64,000 nucleotides of DNA from IMG/VR virus record IMGVR_UViG_3300042905_002309, positions 105,278 to 169,277 of that record; one strand, given 5' to 3'. The stretch's first letter is position 1, and each line of letters begins with the position of its first letter. Source of the DNA: a virus. The translations under genes were made by a program, and so were the position numbers. Below are positions 36,155 to 44,589 of the stretch, piece after piece. Under the pieces are notes generated by a model. The model was not told the origin of the DNA, did not search any database, and saw only the letters and a program-made list of their open reading frames with translations.

Positions 36155-36535
36155 ATGAAAACATTCAAACAATTTATGCTAGAGAGTCAGAATCTATCTG
36201 ATGAACTATTCCATATGAGAACTCGTTGGAAAGAAATGGGCGTAGATGTCTATATCCATGCAAGAACAGATGAATTAAATTTATCAACTATTAAGGTAGA
36301 TAAAGATAAACGTGGACAAGGACTTGGAACTACGGTTATGAAGGAAATATTGGATTTTGCACAAAAACATAACTTGAGAGTAACTTTAACACCTTCAAAA
36401 GATTTGGGTGCAACATCTGTAGGAAGATTAGTTAAATTTTATCGAAGTTTTGGGTTTGTACCTAATAAAGGAAGAAATAAAGATTATCGTATAAGTGATA
36501 CTATGATTTGGACACCAAAAGGGATAAATAATTAA
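36155..36535 (+). CDS. GNAT acetyltransferase with capsid-targeting leader
   Basis: 126 aa. Leader MKTFKQFMLESQ is encoded by DNA identical for its first 23 bases to that of the preceding gene. The body is a GNAT fold: IKVDKDKRGQGLGTTVMKEI is motif A with the acetyl-CoA loop R-G-Q-G-L-G, and GRLVKFYRSFGFVPNKG is motif B. The fusion suggests packaging into the head and injection with DNA. Acceptor unknown; host RNA, ribosomal or RNA polymerase proteins are possibilities. Compare T4 Alt, also packaged. Confidence 0.8.
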   Translation: MKTFKQFMLESQNLSDELFHMRTRWKEMGVDVYIHARTDELNLSTIKVDKDKRGQGLGTTVMKEILDFAQKHNLRVTLTPSKDLGATSVGRLVKFYRSFGFVPNKGRNKDYRISDTMIWTPKGINN

Positions 36536-36536
36536 T

Positions 36537-37097
36537 ATGAAAACTGACATGAGACAAAACGAATTTTACAAGAATTATAAAGAAGTAATTGAAGAAGACT
36601 GGAAATCAACTTTAGGTAAAGGTCTTGCAATGGGCGCAATAGGAGCATCAACGGCTTTAGGTGGAATGTCTGCACCGCATACTAAAGAAGTAAATAGAAA
36701 AGAACTCAGCATCATTGATAATCAAATAAAACAAAAAATTGATAACCTTATACAGGCTATTGCACAACAAGAATCAGGGCATTTAAATAACCCTAATTAT
36801 GCCGTTGGTGATAATGGTAGAGCATTTGGAAAATATCAAATACATGTGGAAGTAATTAAAGATGTTAATAAAGTATTTAAAACTAATTATAAACATAAAG
36901 ATATGTTTGATCCATATAAAGCAGAAAAGGTTTTAAAATTATATCTAGAACATTATGGTAGAATATTCGTAAAAAAACACAAAAGACTTCCTACAAATAA
37001 AGAACTTGCAGCAATATGGAATGGTGGACCTAATGGATATAAGAAAAGTAAAGCAAGAATTTATGCAGATAAAGTATTGAAGTTTTTAAATGTATAA
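36537..37097 (+). CDS. Lytic transglycosylase (SLT-type), 186 aa
   Basis: Residues about 64-185 form a soluble-lytic-transglycosylase domain: LIQAIAQQESGHLN with catalytic Glu, GRAFGKYQIHVEVI, KHKDMFDPYKAEKVLKLYL and AAIWNGGPNGYKKS. Ahead of it lie MKTDMRQNEFYKNYKEVIEE, possibly a divergent capsid or virion leader, and a small-residue hydrophobic stretch (GLAMGAIGASTALGG). Cleaves peptidoglycan glycan strands. May be a virion enzyme for DNA entry rather than a lysis enzyme. Follows the GNAT gene by one base. Confidence 0.8.
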   Translation: MKTDMRQNEFYKNYKEVIEEDWKSTLGKGLAMGAIGASTALGGMSAPHTKEVNRKELSIIDNQIKQKIDNLIQAIAQQESGHLNNPNYAVGDNGRAFGKYQIHVEVIKDVNKVFKTNYKHKDMFDPYKAEKVLKLYLEHYGRIFVKKHKRLPTNKELAAIWNGGPNGYKKSKARIYADKVLKFLNV

Positions 37098-37129
37098 TAG
37101 GTTACAAACTTTTTAAGGGATTAGACTAA

Positions 37130-37537
37130 ATGATGAAAAAGGAAATAGAATTAGAGATTGTAGCACAAACGCTCTATGCTGAGGCGCGTGGAGAAGGGGA
37201 GGAAGGTTTAAGAGCAGTTGGTACGGTTATTATGAATCGTTCTAAAACTCACAAACTACCCTTATCCAATGTGTGTCTACAACCTAAAGCTTTTTCTTGT
37301 TGGAATTCTGGTAGCACAGATATCCCAATTGATGAACCTGATGTCTATGAAATTTGTGTTCAAATAGCTGATGAAATGGTATCAGAATTATTTGAACCTT
37401 ATCCATTCAAACACATCAATCCAACTAATTATATTACTGTAAAATTATACAATTCTAGAAGCTGTCCGACTTGGGCTAAAGATCAAATAGGCGAAGTAGT
37501 TGGTAATCACATCTTCTTCGAATTGCAATACTGGTAA
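37130..37537 (+). CDS. SleB-type cell wall hydrolase (probable endolysin)
   Basis: 135 aa. Hydrolase_2/SleB pattern: LYAEARGEGEEGLRAVGTVI then MNRSKTH, and LPLSNVCLQPKAFSCWNSG, with late YNSRSCPTWAKDQIGEVVGN then HIFFE. The Glu of EARGEG is the expected catalytic residue. No signal peptide, so a holin would be needed for export; none recognised nearby. Start ATG 37130 (or 37133). It converges on the terminase gene with no gap. Confidence 0.85.
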   Translation: MMKKEIELEIVAQTLYAEARGEGEEGLRAVGTVIMNRSKTHKLPLSNVCLQPKAFSCWNSGSTDIPIDEPDVYEICVQIADEMVSELFEPYPFKHINPTNYITVKLYNSRSCPTWAKDQIGEVVGNHIFFELQYW

Positions 37538-39247
37538 TTAACGTAATTGATTCTGGTCAAACATACTCCAGCCATCGCATAACATATCTTCCATTTCGAT
37601 ATTAGTTCCCATACCACTTTTAGTACCAATAAATACTGGTGTTAATTCATCATCTCCATAACTTCGTTTATATTGATCTAATGCAAAATTAGCATCTTCA
37701 TCATAATAACCTTTTGAAATTTTTAATGGTTTACCATTATCATCATATTGAACAACTTCAAATATACTCTCGGCAATTACATTAAATAATGCGAATAATG
37801 CCCACACTAAAGCCATTACCCTATCATCATAAATACCAGTACTACTTATTTTACTCCAAGTACCATTAGGACGCTTTGTAAAGGTTTCCAACTCTTGAAC
37901 AGTAGCTACATCATATAAACTTACGGCTTTAAGTGAATTCATCCAATAACGCATATTAGATACACCATCATACTTAACATTTGTAGAACTAACAATACCC
38001 CTTTTCTCATAATCAATAGATTTATCAGAACTATAAGAAACAATACGTTCATAATTATAAGGAGCATTTGATAAACCGTTTAATATCTCACCTCCCATAT
38101 TATTGCGTTCAATTAATAGATATGGCATACCCCACTGTTTAGCAATACTGAAAATTTCTCTAGTAAAAGTAGTCGTATCAACATATTTATTATTGTACAC
38201 GAAGACTTGTTTAATATTCGTAAGATCGGTAATATCTAAACCTTGAATACAAGATGCCGCACTACCAACACCATCAGCTACGTCAACACCCATTACATAA
38301 ATCTTCTTAGCATCAGGAGTTTCCCAAACTTTATATTCAGGTGAATTAATAATGTCAGGAGTTCGTGTATATGATCTAAGCTCCTTCAAAAAGGCTCCAT
38401 CAATAGCACTTTCACCAGTTTCCAAGAACTTACAATCATATTCTTGATCCCATTTTTGTAAATCACCATTTAAGTCAGAAAGTGCTTGTTTTTTGAAAAC
38501 AGCATCTCTACCAGGGAATTCATCCCACTTAATCTTCTCATGATGCCATTCATTTTCGTTACGTTCTGCTCCTGAATAAGCTTTATAAAAGAAGTTACCT
38601 GTTCCATTGGCAGTAGAAATCATAATTACCTTGGAATTCATAGAAGATGAAATAACAGGTAAAACAGATGTAAAGAATTGTTCTGCCATATGACCTTCAA
38701 CGTGGGCAGCTTCATCAATCAACAATACATTAATAGCAGAACCACGACCAGCAGATGATGCAGTTGTACTTACAAAGATACGACTATCATTACTAAACAC
38801 CATATTAGTCTTAGCATAGTCTTTAACTCCGGGTTTTAACCAGTTAGGCAAATATTCATAAGCTGTTCTTACACGACCTAAGATTTCGATAGCTGTCTTT
38901 TCCTTGTTAGCGACAATTAAAACACTCTTATCCTTCTGGAAACAAGTGTACCAGAGTGCGAAAATAGTAATAATGGTAGATTTACCAATCTGACGAGAAG
39001 CTAATAATACAACACGATTATGTTTTGCGAAGCTTTTAAGTACTCTTTTTTGGGATTTGTACAATTTAATAACTTCTTTACCACGATCCAAGTTTACGAT
39101 TGTGAAGAAGTTTTCGGCAAAGTAGACAATATCTTTTCTAGCTTTGTCTAACATTTTTGTACGTTCAGGTGTCCATTCACACTCATAATTACCTGTAGGA
39201 AGGTTCTGATTATTTAAATAAAATTGATTTGATTCTGTTTTTTCCAT
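37538..39247 (-). CDS. 17: Terminase large subunit (T4 gp17-like)
   Basis: 569 aa from ATG 39247, which has GAGAG upstream and lies downstream of a late box. A start at 39268 would add 7 residues but overlaps the promoter. ATPase: Walker A variant LASRQIGKSTI, Walker B INVLLIDEAAHVEG, and VIMISTANGTGNFF as coupling motif. Nuclease: YVMGVDVADGVG with the first catalytic Asp, then LIERNNMGG and DDRVMALVWALFA. Packages DNA into proheads and cuts concatemers. Small subunit not recognised. Confidence 0.95.
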   Translation of the reverse strand: MEKTESNQFYLNNQNLPTGNYECEWTPERTKMLDKARKDIVYFAENFFTIVNLDRGKEVIKLYKSQKRVLKSFAKHNRVVLLASRQIGKSTIITIFALWYTCFQKDKSVLIVANKEKTAIEILGRVRTAYEYLPNWLKPGVKDYAKTNMVFSNDSRIFVSTTASSAGRGSAINVLLIDEAAHVEGHMAEQFFTSVLPVISSSMNSKVIMISTANGTGNFFYKAYSGAERNENEWHHEKIKWDEFPGRDAVFKKQALSDLNGDLQKWDQEYDCKFLETGESAIDGAFLKELRSYTRTPDIINSPEYKVWETPDAKKIYVMGVDVADGVGSAASCIQGLDITDLTNIKQVFVYNNKYVDTTTFTREIFSIAKQWGMPYLLIERNNMGGEILNGLSNAPYNYERIVSYSSDKSIDYEKRGIVSSTNVKYDGVSNMRYWMNSLKAVSLYDVATVQELETFTKRPNGTWSKISSTGIYDDRVMALVWALFALFNVIAESIFEVVQYDDNGKPLKISKGYYDEDANFALDQYKRSYGDDELTPVFIGTKSGMGTNIEMEDMLCDGWSMFDQNQLR

Positions 39248-39265
39248 TGATTTAACTCTCGTTTT

Positions 39266-39279
39266 CATAAATATTTAGG
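39266..39279. promoter_or_regulatory. Overlapping divergent late boxes
   Basis: CATAAATATTTAGG holds CATAAATA on the plus strand (toward the HNH gene) and CCTAAATA on the minus strand (toward the terminase). The minus box gives a transcript that includes the ribosome site for ATG 39247. Confidence 0.55.
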
Positions 39280-39308
39280 TAAAGTAAATACAGTTTGCAA
39301 CTTTTTTT

Positions 39309-39926
39309 ATGAAAACGCTTGAAAATAAAGAAAAATTAAGAATTTGTCGTCAAAATTGGCGATTAAAAAATAAAGAACATATCAAAAAATATAATAAAAA
39401 ATATCAAAAAGAACATCCAGAATATTTTAAGAAATATCAAGATGAGCATTCTGAATATTATAACGAACAAACAAAAGAGTGGAAATTACATAATAAAGAA
39501 CATATTAAATTATATAATAAAAAGTGGCAGATAGATAATCCTGATTATCAAAAGAATTATAAAAAGGAACTTCGTAAAAATAATCCAAATTTTAAATTGT
39601 ATAGTAATATGAGAAGTGTGTTATGGCAATTTTTAAAATCTGAAAAAACACTATCCACAAACGAATATCTTTGTTGTACACAAGAACAACTTTGGACTTA
39701 TTTAGAAACACAATTCAGAGATGGTATGACTAGAGAAAATTATGGTTCAATATGGCATGTAGATCATATAATACCACTACAATTCTTTATAGATAATGAC
39801 CTTATGGATGAAACCAGTAAGAAGATTGCTTGTCATTATGGTAATTTACAACCGTTATTTGCACAAGAGAACTTTTCAAAAGGCAATAAAATACCAGAAA
39901 AGAAGAATTTTAATATTTTTTATTGA
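39309..39926 (+). CDS. HNH homing endonuclease lacking a zinc ribbon
   Basis: 205 aa. Unlike its relatives here, it starts directly with basic helical repeats (NKEHIKKYNKKYQKEHPEYF; NKEHIKLYNKKW), without the N-terminal CxxC ribbon. HNH core IWHVDHIIPLQFF and YGNLQPLFAQENFSKGN. A CCTQEQLW segment recurs in the 31 kb and 54 kb copies. Inserted between terminase and the acidic late protein. Probably target-specific and mobile. Confidence 0.85.
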   Translation: MKTLENKEKLRICRQNWRLKNKEHIKKYNKKYQKEHPEYFKKYQDEHSEYYNEQTKEWKLHNKEHIKLYNKKWQIDNPDYQKNYKKELRKNNPNFKLYSNMRSVLWQFLKSEKTLSTNEYLCCTQEQLWTYLETQFRDGMTRENYGSIWHVDHIIPLQFFIDNDLMDETSKKIACHYGNLQPLFAQENFSKGNKIPEKKNFNIFY

Positions 39927-39943
39927 AATGATTATAGAAAATA

Positions 39944-39950
39944 CTAAATA
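39944..39950 (+). promoter_or_regulatory. T4-late-like promoter box
   Basis: CTAAATA then TTTG, 26 bp before the ATG at 39977, with AGGAG between. Confidence 0.55.
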
Positions 39951-39976
39951 TTTGAAGAAATAGGAGAAAACAATTT

Positions 39977-40849
39977 ATGGACAAAAATAATGACGCATTG
40001 GCAGCAGCTTATGGATTAGTATTAGAAAGTAAAGATAGTACTACAGTTGGTAATCTTAAAGTCGGACAAACATTTGATGGTGCCGATAAGAAAGCCAAGG
40101 ACGAAACAACGAAGAATGTAAAGCTAGACAAGCCTGTAGCTGGACCTTCCCAAGGCGACTCAACGGTTGCTGATGGTAAAGGTAAGCCATTGAAGAAGGC
40201 TGAGAAGAAGGTTGAAGAGAATAAGGGAATCCCAACCACATTTGATAAACTTTACGCTTCTGTCTTAAATGAAGAAGAAGGTTTGGGTGATATTGCTCCA
40301 TCAACTGATATCGAAGATTCTTCATTTGATGAAGATACTGGTGACTTTCCAGAAGGCGAACTTGAAGATGAAGAAGGTCTTGGAGAAGAGGGTGCCGAAG
40401 GTTTTGATGCAGTCGCAGCTTTCAGTGAATTAGCAGCCGCTATTCAGGGTATTGCTGACAAACTTGCTGGTAGTTCTCCTATGGGCGAAGAAGGTCTTGG
40501 AGAAGAAGATGAGTTTGGTGCAGAAGGTGGAGAAGAAGGAACCGAAGAGGATTTTGGTGCAGAACCTACCGCTGAAACACCTTTCAAGGAATCCGCATCA
40601 ATTGGTAAAATCCCTGCTCCTACAACCCCAAAGGTTGCTAAGAAGACATCATTTAACCCAAAGATGACAAAGACTCCTAAGAACAGTATTGGTAAGTCTG
40701 GTGCTGGTAAAGCTGGTCTTCCCGCTGGTAAAGATCGTTCAGGAACACTTTCAAAGGCTCCTGCAACCAAGTTTGGCCCTAAGATGAGTCAAACTGTTGG
40801 TGGTGCTGGACCAATCGCCAAGGGTGGTAACGAATCCTTAATTAAGTAA
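39977..40849 (+). CDS. Acidic late protein, candidate prohead core/scaffold, 290 aa
   Basis: Low-complexity, rich in Glu, Gly, Ala and Lys, with repeats of EEGLGE/EDEEGLGEE around residues 95-200 and a basic Lys/Gly/Pro C-terminal third. Leader-like segments AAAYGLVLESK (11-20) and FDKLYASVLNEEEGLGD (about 84-100) fit a prohead-protease x-E cut. Such acidic, cleavable proteins fill T4 proheads. Own late promoter and terminator imply high expression. Function inferred from composition only. Confidence 0.55.
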   Translation: MDKNNDALAAAYGLVLESKDSTTVGNLKVGQTFDGADKKAKDETTKNVKLDKPVAGPSQGDSTVADGKGKPLKKAEKKVEENKGIPTTFDKLYASVLNEEEGLGDIAPSTDIEDSSFDEDTGDFPEGELEDEEGLGEEGAEGFDAVAAFSELAAAIQGIADKLAGSSPMGEEGLGEEDEFGAEGGEEGTEEDFGAEPTAETPFKESASIGKIPAPTTPKVAKKTSFNPKMTKTPKNSIGKSGAGKAGLPAGKDRSGTLSKAPATKFGPKMSQTVGGAGPIAKGGNESLIK

Positions 40850-40874
40850 AAAACAAATTAAAAACAAATGTTTT

Positions 40875-40902
40875 AAGCCCCACAATAAATGTGGGGTTTT
40901 TT
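40875..40902 (+). terminator. Intrinsic terminator
   Basis: 7-bp stem CCCCACA / TGTGGGG (40878-40884 and 40890-40896), 5-base loop, then T6. Confidence 0.9.
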
Positions 40903-40927
40903 GTTGGTGGAATTCTGACCACACAAT

Positions 40928-40935
40928 GATAAATA
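40928..40935 (+). promoter_or_regulatory. T4-late-like promoter box
   Basis: GATAAATA followed by CTTATAC and the ATG at 40943. Only 7 bp separate the box from the start codon, so the message would be nearly leaderless. Confidence 0.5.
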
Positions 40936-40942
40936 CTTATAC

Positions 40943-42586
40943 ATGAAAACATTTTCCGAATTTATCAACGAATCAGCCATAGACTTACCAAAAAATAGTC
41001 TCGATCCTACAGTCTTCGATTTCTTTGATGATAGATTACCTGTACTTAAAGCTGGTATTAAATACCAAATAGCCAAAGATGTTGACGTTATCGAAGAAAT
41101 TCTTCATATAAAAAGATTCTATATCGTAGGAAGCATCCTCTCACGTAAATATTCGAAAAATGCCGATATCGATGTTACTGTCGAAGTAGATGAAAGAAAT
41201 ATCGACGAAATGCTAGAAGCTAAAGCTTTTAAACTCGTAGAAAAAATGAACGGTAAATTAGCCGTTGGTACTACACATCCTATTAATTACTACATCTTTG
41301 TAAAAGAAGATGAAGAAATTGAAGAAGGTCGCTTCGAAGGTATCTATGACGTAATCAATGACAAATGGATCAAACAACCTAAAGACTTACAATTTAATAT
41401 CAATAACTACTTAAATAAATTTGAGAACACTGTTTCAAGAGCAGATTTAATGACAGCAAAACTTCGTAGAGATATTATCGACTTTAAAGAGCTAACCACA
41501 TTTTCTAAAGATGAAATTAAAGACTTACACGAATTACTACAGATCAAACTCTATAAGATTAATACTGATATCGAAGCATTGATTGATTTTAAGAAAACAA
41601 TTAAGCGTAAACGTGATGAAGCCTTTAACCGTCCATTAGACCCTGACGAAATTGAGAAATTCCAAACTCGTAATCATCTTCCAGATAATGTCGTATACAA
41701 AATGTTGGAAAAGTATTACTATTGGGATTTTATTCAACGTCTTGAAGCAATCATAGGTGAAGATGCCAAACTCACTGCAAAGGATGTACGTAAAGTATCA
41801 CACGCAGAAAAAGAATTCATGGAAGAAAGTTTTAAAACACCTAAACAAACAGATGAATTTTACCAAGCTAATCTAGTTGTATTTGGTGCTTATATGGCTG
41901 ATACACACGAAGTCATTTTAAAATTAGGATTAAAACAACATTCTCATATGAGTTTACATTTTCCGATCTATAATCAGAATTGTATAATGTTCAGATATTT
42001 ACCTTCTACCCAAACTATTTATTGGTGGTTTAAACGAATGTCACCTAAAGCAGGATTAGTTGCCGCCAAAGAAGCTTTAGAGAAAAAGGGATACAAGGTT
42101 CGAAAACAAGTAGATATGGATGTTGGGAGTGGTTATGAAGACACTCATAATAGAGTTGAGGTTAAAGGTGATTCAGAAGATCGTACACTTATGCCTGAAT
42201 CTTTCAAACACTTTATGTTCTTAGAAGACGCTAAACCTGTTAAAGCTAAAGAGAAAATGAAAGTAGATATGCCAGAAACTCCTACATGGAAGATACGTAG
42301 TAGAGCCGATGGTAAGGTTGTTCCTGAATATAAAAAGGTTGACCCTGCACGAGCAGATTTGAATAATTTTTTGAAACCTTACTTGGCATTAGATTCTTTT
42401 AAACCTGTAAAGTTAGGGTTAGTTAAGCTCGTTGGTGGTAAGACTGTAAATGCTGTAGAGATGCTTATAAATGGATTTCCACCTACTAAACCATTAACTG
42501 ACCAAGAACCTTACAAGTGGTTAGGTAATACTCAGATAATGGTTTACAAAGATGTAGATGGTAATTATTGGATGAAGAAGGGTTAA
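40943..42586 (+). CDS. Nucleotidyltransferase-fold protein with capsid-targeting leader, 547 aa
   Basis: Leader MKTFSEFINESA (cut expected after I-N-E). Then a polymerase-beta-type NTase signature at 61-78: IVGSILSRKYSKNADIDV, matching hG(G/S)x10 DhDh with D75 and D77. A helical middle follows. Near residue 413 a second leader-like segment (ESFKHFMFLEDA) starts a distinct C-terminal domain of about 130 aa. Probable head-packaged effector adding nucleotides to host RNA or protein, by analogy with T4 Alt; substrate unknown. Stop shares TTAA with the converging gene. Confidence 0.7.
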   Translation: MKTFSEFINESAIDLPKNSLDPTVFDFFDDRLPVLKAGIKYQIAKDVDVIEEILHIKRFYIVGSILSRKYSKNADIDVTVEVDERNIDEMLEAKAFKLVEKMNGKLAVGTTHPINYYIFVKEDEEIEEGRFEGIYDVINDKWIKQPKDLQFNINNYLNKFENTVSRADLMTAKLRRDIIDFKELTTFSKDEIKDLHELLQIKLYKINTDIEALIDFKKTIKRKRDEAFNRPLDPDEIEKFQTRNHLPDNVVYKMLEKYYYWDFIQRLEAIIGEDAKLTAKDVRKVSHAEKEFMEESFKTPKQTDEFYQANLVVFGAYMADTHEVILKLGLKQHSHMSLHFPIYNQNCIMFRYLPSTQTIYWWFKRMSPKAGLVAAKEALEKKGYKVRKQVDMDVGSGYEDTHNRVEVKGDSEDRTLMPESFKHFMFLEDAKPVKAKEKMKVDMPETPTWKIRSRADGKVVPEYKKVDPARADLNNFLKPYLALDSFKPVKLGLVKLVGGKTVNAVEMLINGFPPTKPLTDQEPYKWLGNTQIMVYKDVDGNYWMKKG

Positions 42587-42891
42587 GCGTAAACCGATCT
42601 AAGTATTAATGCTTTTCCAAATTTTCTGTGTGGGTGTTTGGCTTCTACATTATCAAAAAAGTTCTGTGTTACTCGATTACGAATATTTTGCATAGTCTTG
42701 TTATTCTCATACACTTCCTCTTTTACTTGCATTAACTTAATCATATCGATTGTTTCACTCATATAATGCTTAATAGCGGGAATCTTAATTTCAATATTAT
42801 CAAAGTCTTTATTATTTTCTGTGCAAAATCTATCTAGTGTATCTATAGCTGATAAAAGAGATATCCAACGTGCTTCTGTTTCTTTATTCAT
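42583..42891 (-). CDS. Unknown helical protein, 102 aa
   Basis: Starts at 42891, one base after the upstream gene's stop. Helical (WISLLSAIDTLDRFC; ETIDMIKLMQVKEEVYENN) with a basic C-terminus. No family. Last of a run of small minus-strand genes from 44160 down. Confidence 0.6.
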   Translation of the reverse strand: MNKETEARWISLLSAIDTLDRFCTENNKDFDNIEIKIPAIKHYMSETIDMIKLMQVKEEVYENNKTMQNIRNRVTQNFFDNVEAKHPHRKFGKALILRSVYA

Positions 42892-42892
42892 A

Positions 42893-43315
42893 TTATTTAC
42901 CTTTCGTTTTTAGTTCAATTATTACTTCTTCAAAAAATGGTATTCCTCTTAGTATAATACCTTTCAAGTCGTTCTCACTTGTTATAAAATCATACTCTTT
43001 TATATGTCGTTTGTCAAGGATAATTTTAACATTTTCAATAAAATTACCTCTGGCTATAGGATCATTTATACCACGTTTAATATAATTGTTTACCTCTTGT
43101 TGGAGTAAGAATTTTAATCTACGATAAGGGCCAGATACTTTTAAATACTCTGGTGTATCAAATAAACGTTTGATCTTTCTACAGATAGTACAAAGATAGA
43201 CATTATCTAATTGTTTGCGAGTGGTCACACCGTATTTTTTAAGATTACTACGATATGGTCTATTACGCATGTTAATAGACTTCCCACAGAAATGACATCT
43301 AACTAATTTAGCCAT
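42893..43315 (-). CDS. Zinc-finger protein, 140 aa
   Basis: RCHFCGKSINMRNRPY and, about 30 residues on, VYLCTICRKIKRLF give a treble-clef or ribbon-like CxxC...CxxC site. The rest is basic and helical. Possibly nucleic-acid binding. The start overlaps the upstream stop by 8 bp. Confidence 0.65.
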   Translation of the reverse strand: MAKLVRCHFCGKSINMRNRPYRSNLKKYGVTTRKQLDNVYLCTICRKIKRLFDTPEYLKVSGPYRRLKFLLQQEVNNYIKRGINDPIARGNFIENVKIILDKRHIKEYDFITSENDLKGIILRGIPFFEEVIIELKTKGK

Positions 43316-43754
43316 TTTGAACTTTTCCTGTAAAGGCGTTTACAAATCCGTGTAGTGTTGCTAAGATTCGATTATTGTCACAGGTTACATCAGTCTTTTT
43401 AAGTTTCTGTATGATGTTATTGTATGTGTGTTCAAGAATTTTGAAATCGTCCTTAAACTCTTCGGAAGTTTTTTCTTTTTGGTTTAATTCTGTACGGATA
43501 ATCTCTTCCATTGTCTTTTTAAATAACTTCATGAAAGCTTCTAAATCTGTTTGTGATGTACCTACAGTCCCAAGCATAACACCTTTATTATAAGAACTAT
43601 GCGATCCTAATTTAGTCCAATATTCTTCTGCTGGTAAATTAGTTACTTGTAATGGGGTTGGTGTAGTGATATTACTTCTATTACCCGTAATCATTTGGGT
43701 GTGTTTAGTGACATCAGTAATAAAATCTAATGGAAGAATTGGATTATCAGACAT
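43308..43754 (-). CDS. Unknown protein, 148 aa
   Basis: ATG 43754 lies inside the 3' end of the upstream gene (8-bp overlap). N-terminal disordered stretch (NRSNITTPTPLQVTN), then helices (EAFMKLFKKTMEEIIRTEL; FKILEHTYNNIIQKLKK). A helical packing of this size could suit a small terminase, but no motif supports it. Unknown. Confidence 0.55.
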   Translation of the reverse strand: MSDNPILPLDFITDVTKHTQMITGNRSNITTPTPLQVTNLPAEEYWTKLGSHSSYNKGVMLGTVGTSQTDLEAFMKLFKKTMEEIIRTELNQKEKTSEEFKDDFKILEHTYNNIIQKLKKTDVTCDNNRILATLHGFVNAFTGKVQNG

Positions 43755-44160
43755 GGGTATTAGCTCCAATTTGACCAAGTTTTAGTGGTTCTGTGACAAT
43801 AGCGGTAGTAAAATTAAATACGATTAAATTAGGTTGTTGACATGAACTACAGGGGAAGGTATTACGTAAACTTAATCTTACAGGTACAATATTTCTCGTT
43901 TTACAATATGCACAACTCACTTCGACACTTTGTTCTGTATCGGCAAGTTTCTTTTTCAAATCCAACAAAGCTATGGTTTTGATGGTATGACTATGTATCC
44001 AATTATTAGATACTATACCGATTAGAAAAATTAATGCAAAACATACTAAAAATGTTGCAAGATAATGACCTGTCATTAATCCAATACCTAAAGATAGAAT
44101 TAATGCTGGTATAGTTACGTAAGAGAGACTTGTGAGAATTGCTTTTATAATTTGTTTCAT
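43747..44160 (-). CDS. Membrane protein with cytoplasmic zinc ribbon, 137 aa
   Basis: Two adjacent hydrophobic helices (residues about 8-28 and 33-52) followed by a charged linker and a ribbon SCAYCKTRNIVPVRLSLR then FPCSSCQQPN. I recall similar small membrane proteins in T4-like phages. Reads from its own sigma70-like promoter, unlike the neighbouring late genes. Could act at the inner membrane during infection or lysis. Confidence 0.65.
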   Translation of the reverse strand: MKQIIKAILTSLSYVTIPALILSLGIGLMTGHYLATFLVCFALIFLIGIVSNNWIHSHTIKTIALLDLKKKLADTEQSVEVSCAYCKTRNIVPVRLSLRNTFPCSSCQQPNLIVFNFTTAIVTEPLKLGQIGANTHV

Positions 44161-44166
44161 AGTAAC

Positions 44167-44194
44167 AATTTACCACACTTTTCTAGATTGTCAA
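44167..44194 (-). promoter_or_regulatory. Sigma70-like promoter
   Basis: Minus strand TTGACA (44194-44189), 16 bp, TAAATT (44172-44167). The AAGTGTGGTAAATTGTTAC portion is shared with the promoter at 4032-4059. Confidence 0.65.
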
Positions 44195-44195
44195 G

Positions 44196-44588
44196 TTAAA
44201 TCATCATTGATTCTATATCACTTGAAATTTTCTTGATGGCATTGATACATTGATTAATATATGAAATATCCTTCTTGAGTGTTTCCTTTTGTGCTTTATC
44301 AAGTGTTGCACATGTTTTTAAAGTCTGTTTTAATGTAAAACGAGTTTTAACTAAGGTTTCGTAATTATCCCCAAGTTGATTAACAATTCTATCTAAAGGA
44401 TAAGGAAGAAATTTGGTGTCATGTGACTTACGATTTTCTTCTTCTGGAATAGCATCTGCAACCGATGAAAAAAGATCGTTATGATTACTTTTAGCAGGGC
44501 CAACGGACGCTGCCCCCGATGAGGCAGACTGTCCGAAAGACTTTGACATTTGAAAATCTTCTTTTAATGCTGTTCGGAATTTATTCAT
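44196..44588 (-). CDS. Small late protein with leader-like N-terminus, 130 aa
   Basis: MNKFRTALKEDFQM resembles a capsid-targeting helix less closely than the MKTF set. Then a Ser/Ala/Gly-rich stretch and a C-terminal helical hairpin (YETLVKTRFTLKQTLKT; YINQCINAIKKISSDIESMM). One base after the upstream acidic protein, so cotranscribed with it. Candidate internal or core protein. Confidence 0.55.
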   Translation of the reverse strand: MNKFRTALKEDFQMSKSFGQSASSGAASVGPAKSNHNDLFSSVADAIPEEENRKSHDTKFLPYPLDRIVNQLGDNYETLVKTRFTLKQTLKTCATLDKAQKETLKKDISYINQCINAIKKISSDIESMMI

Positions 44589-44589
44589 G

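Noticed and set aside
43308-43754. Small terminase subunit
   Set aside because: Only size and helical content fit; no HTH or gp16-like signature and not adjacent to the large subunit.
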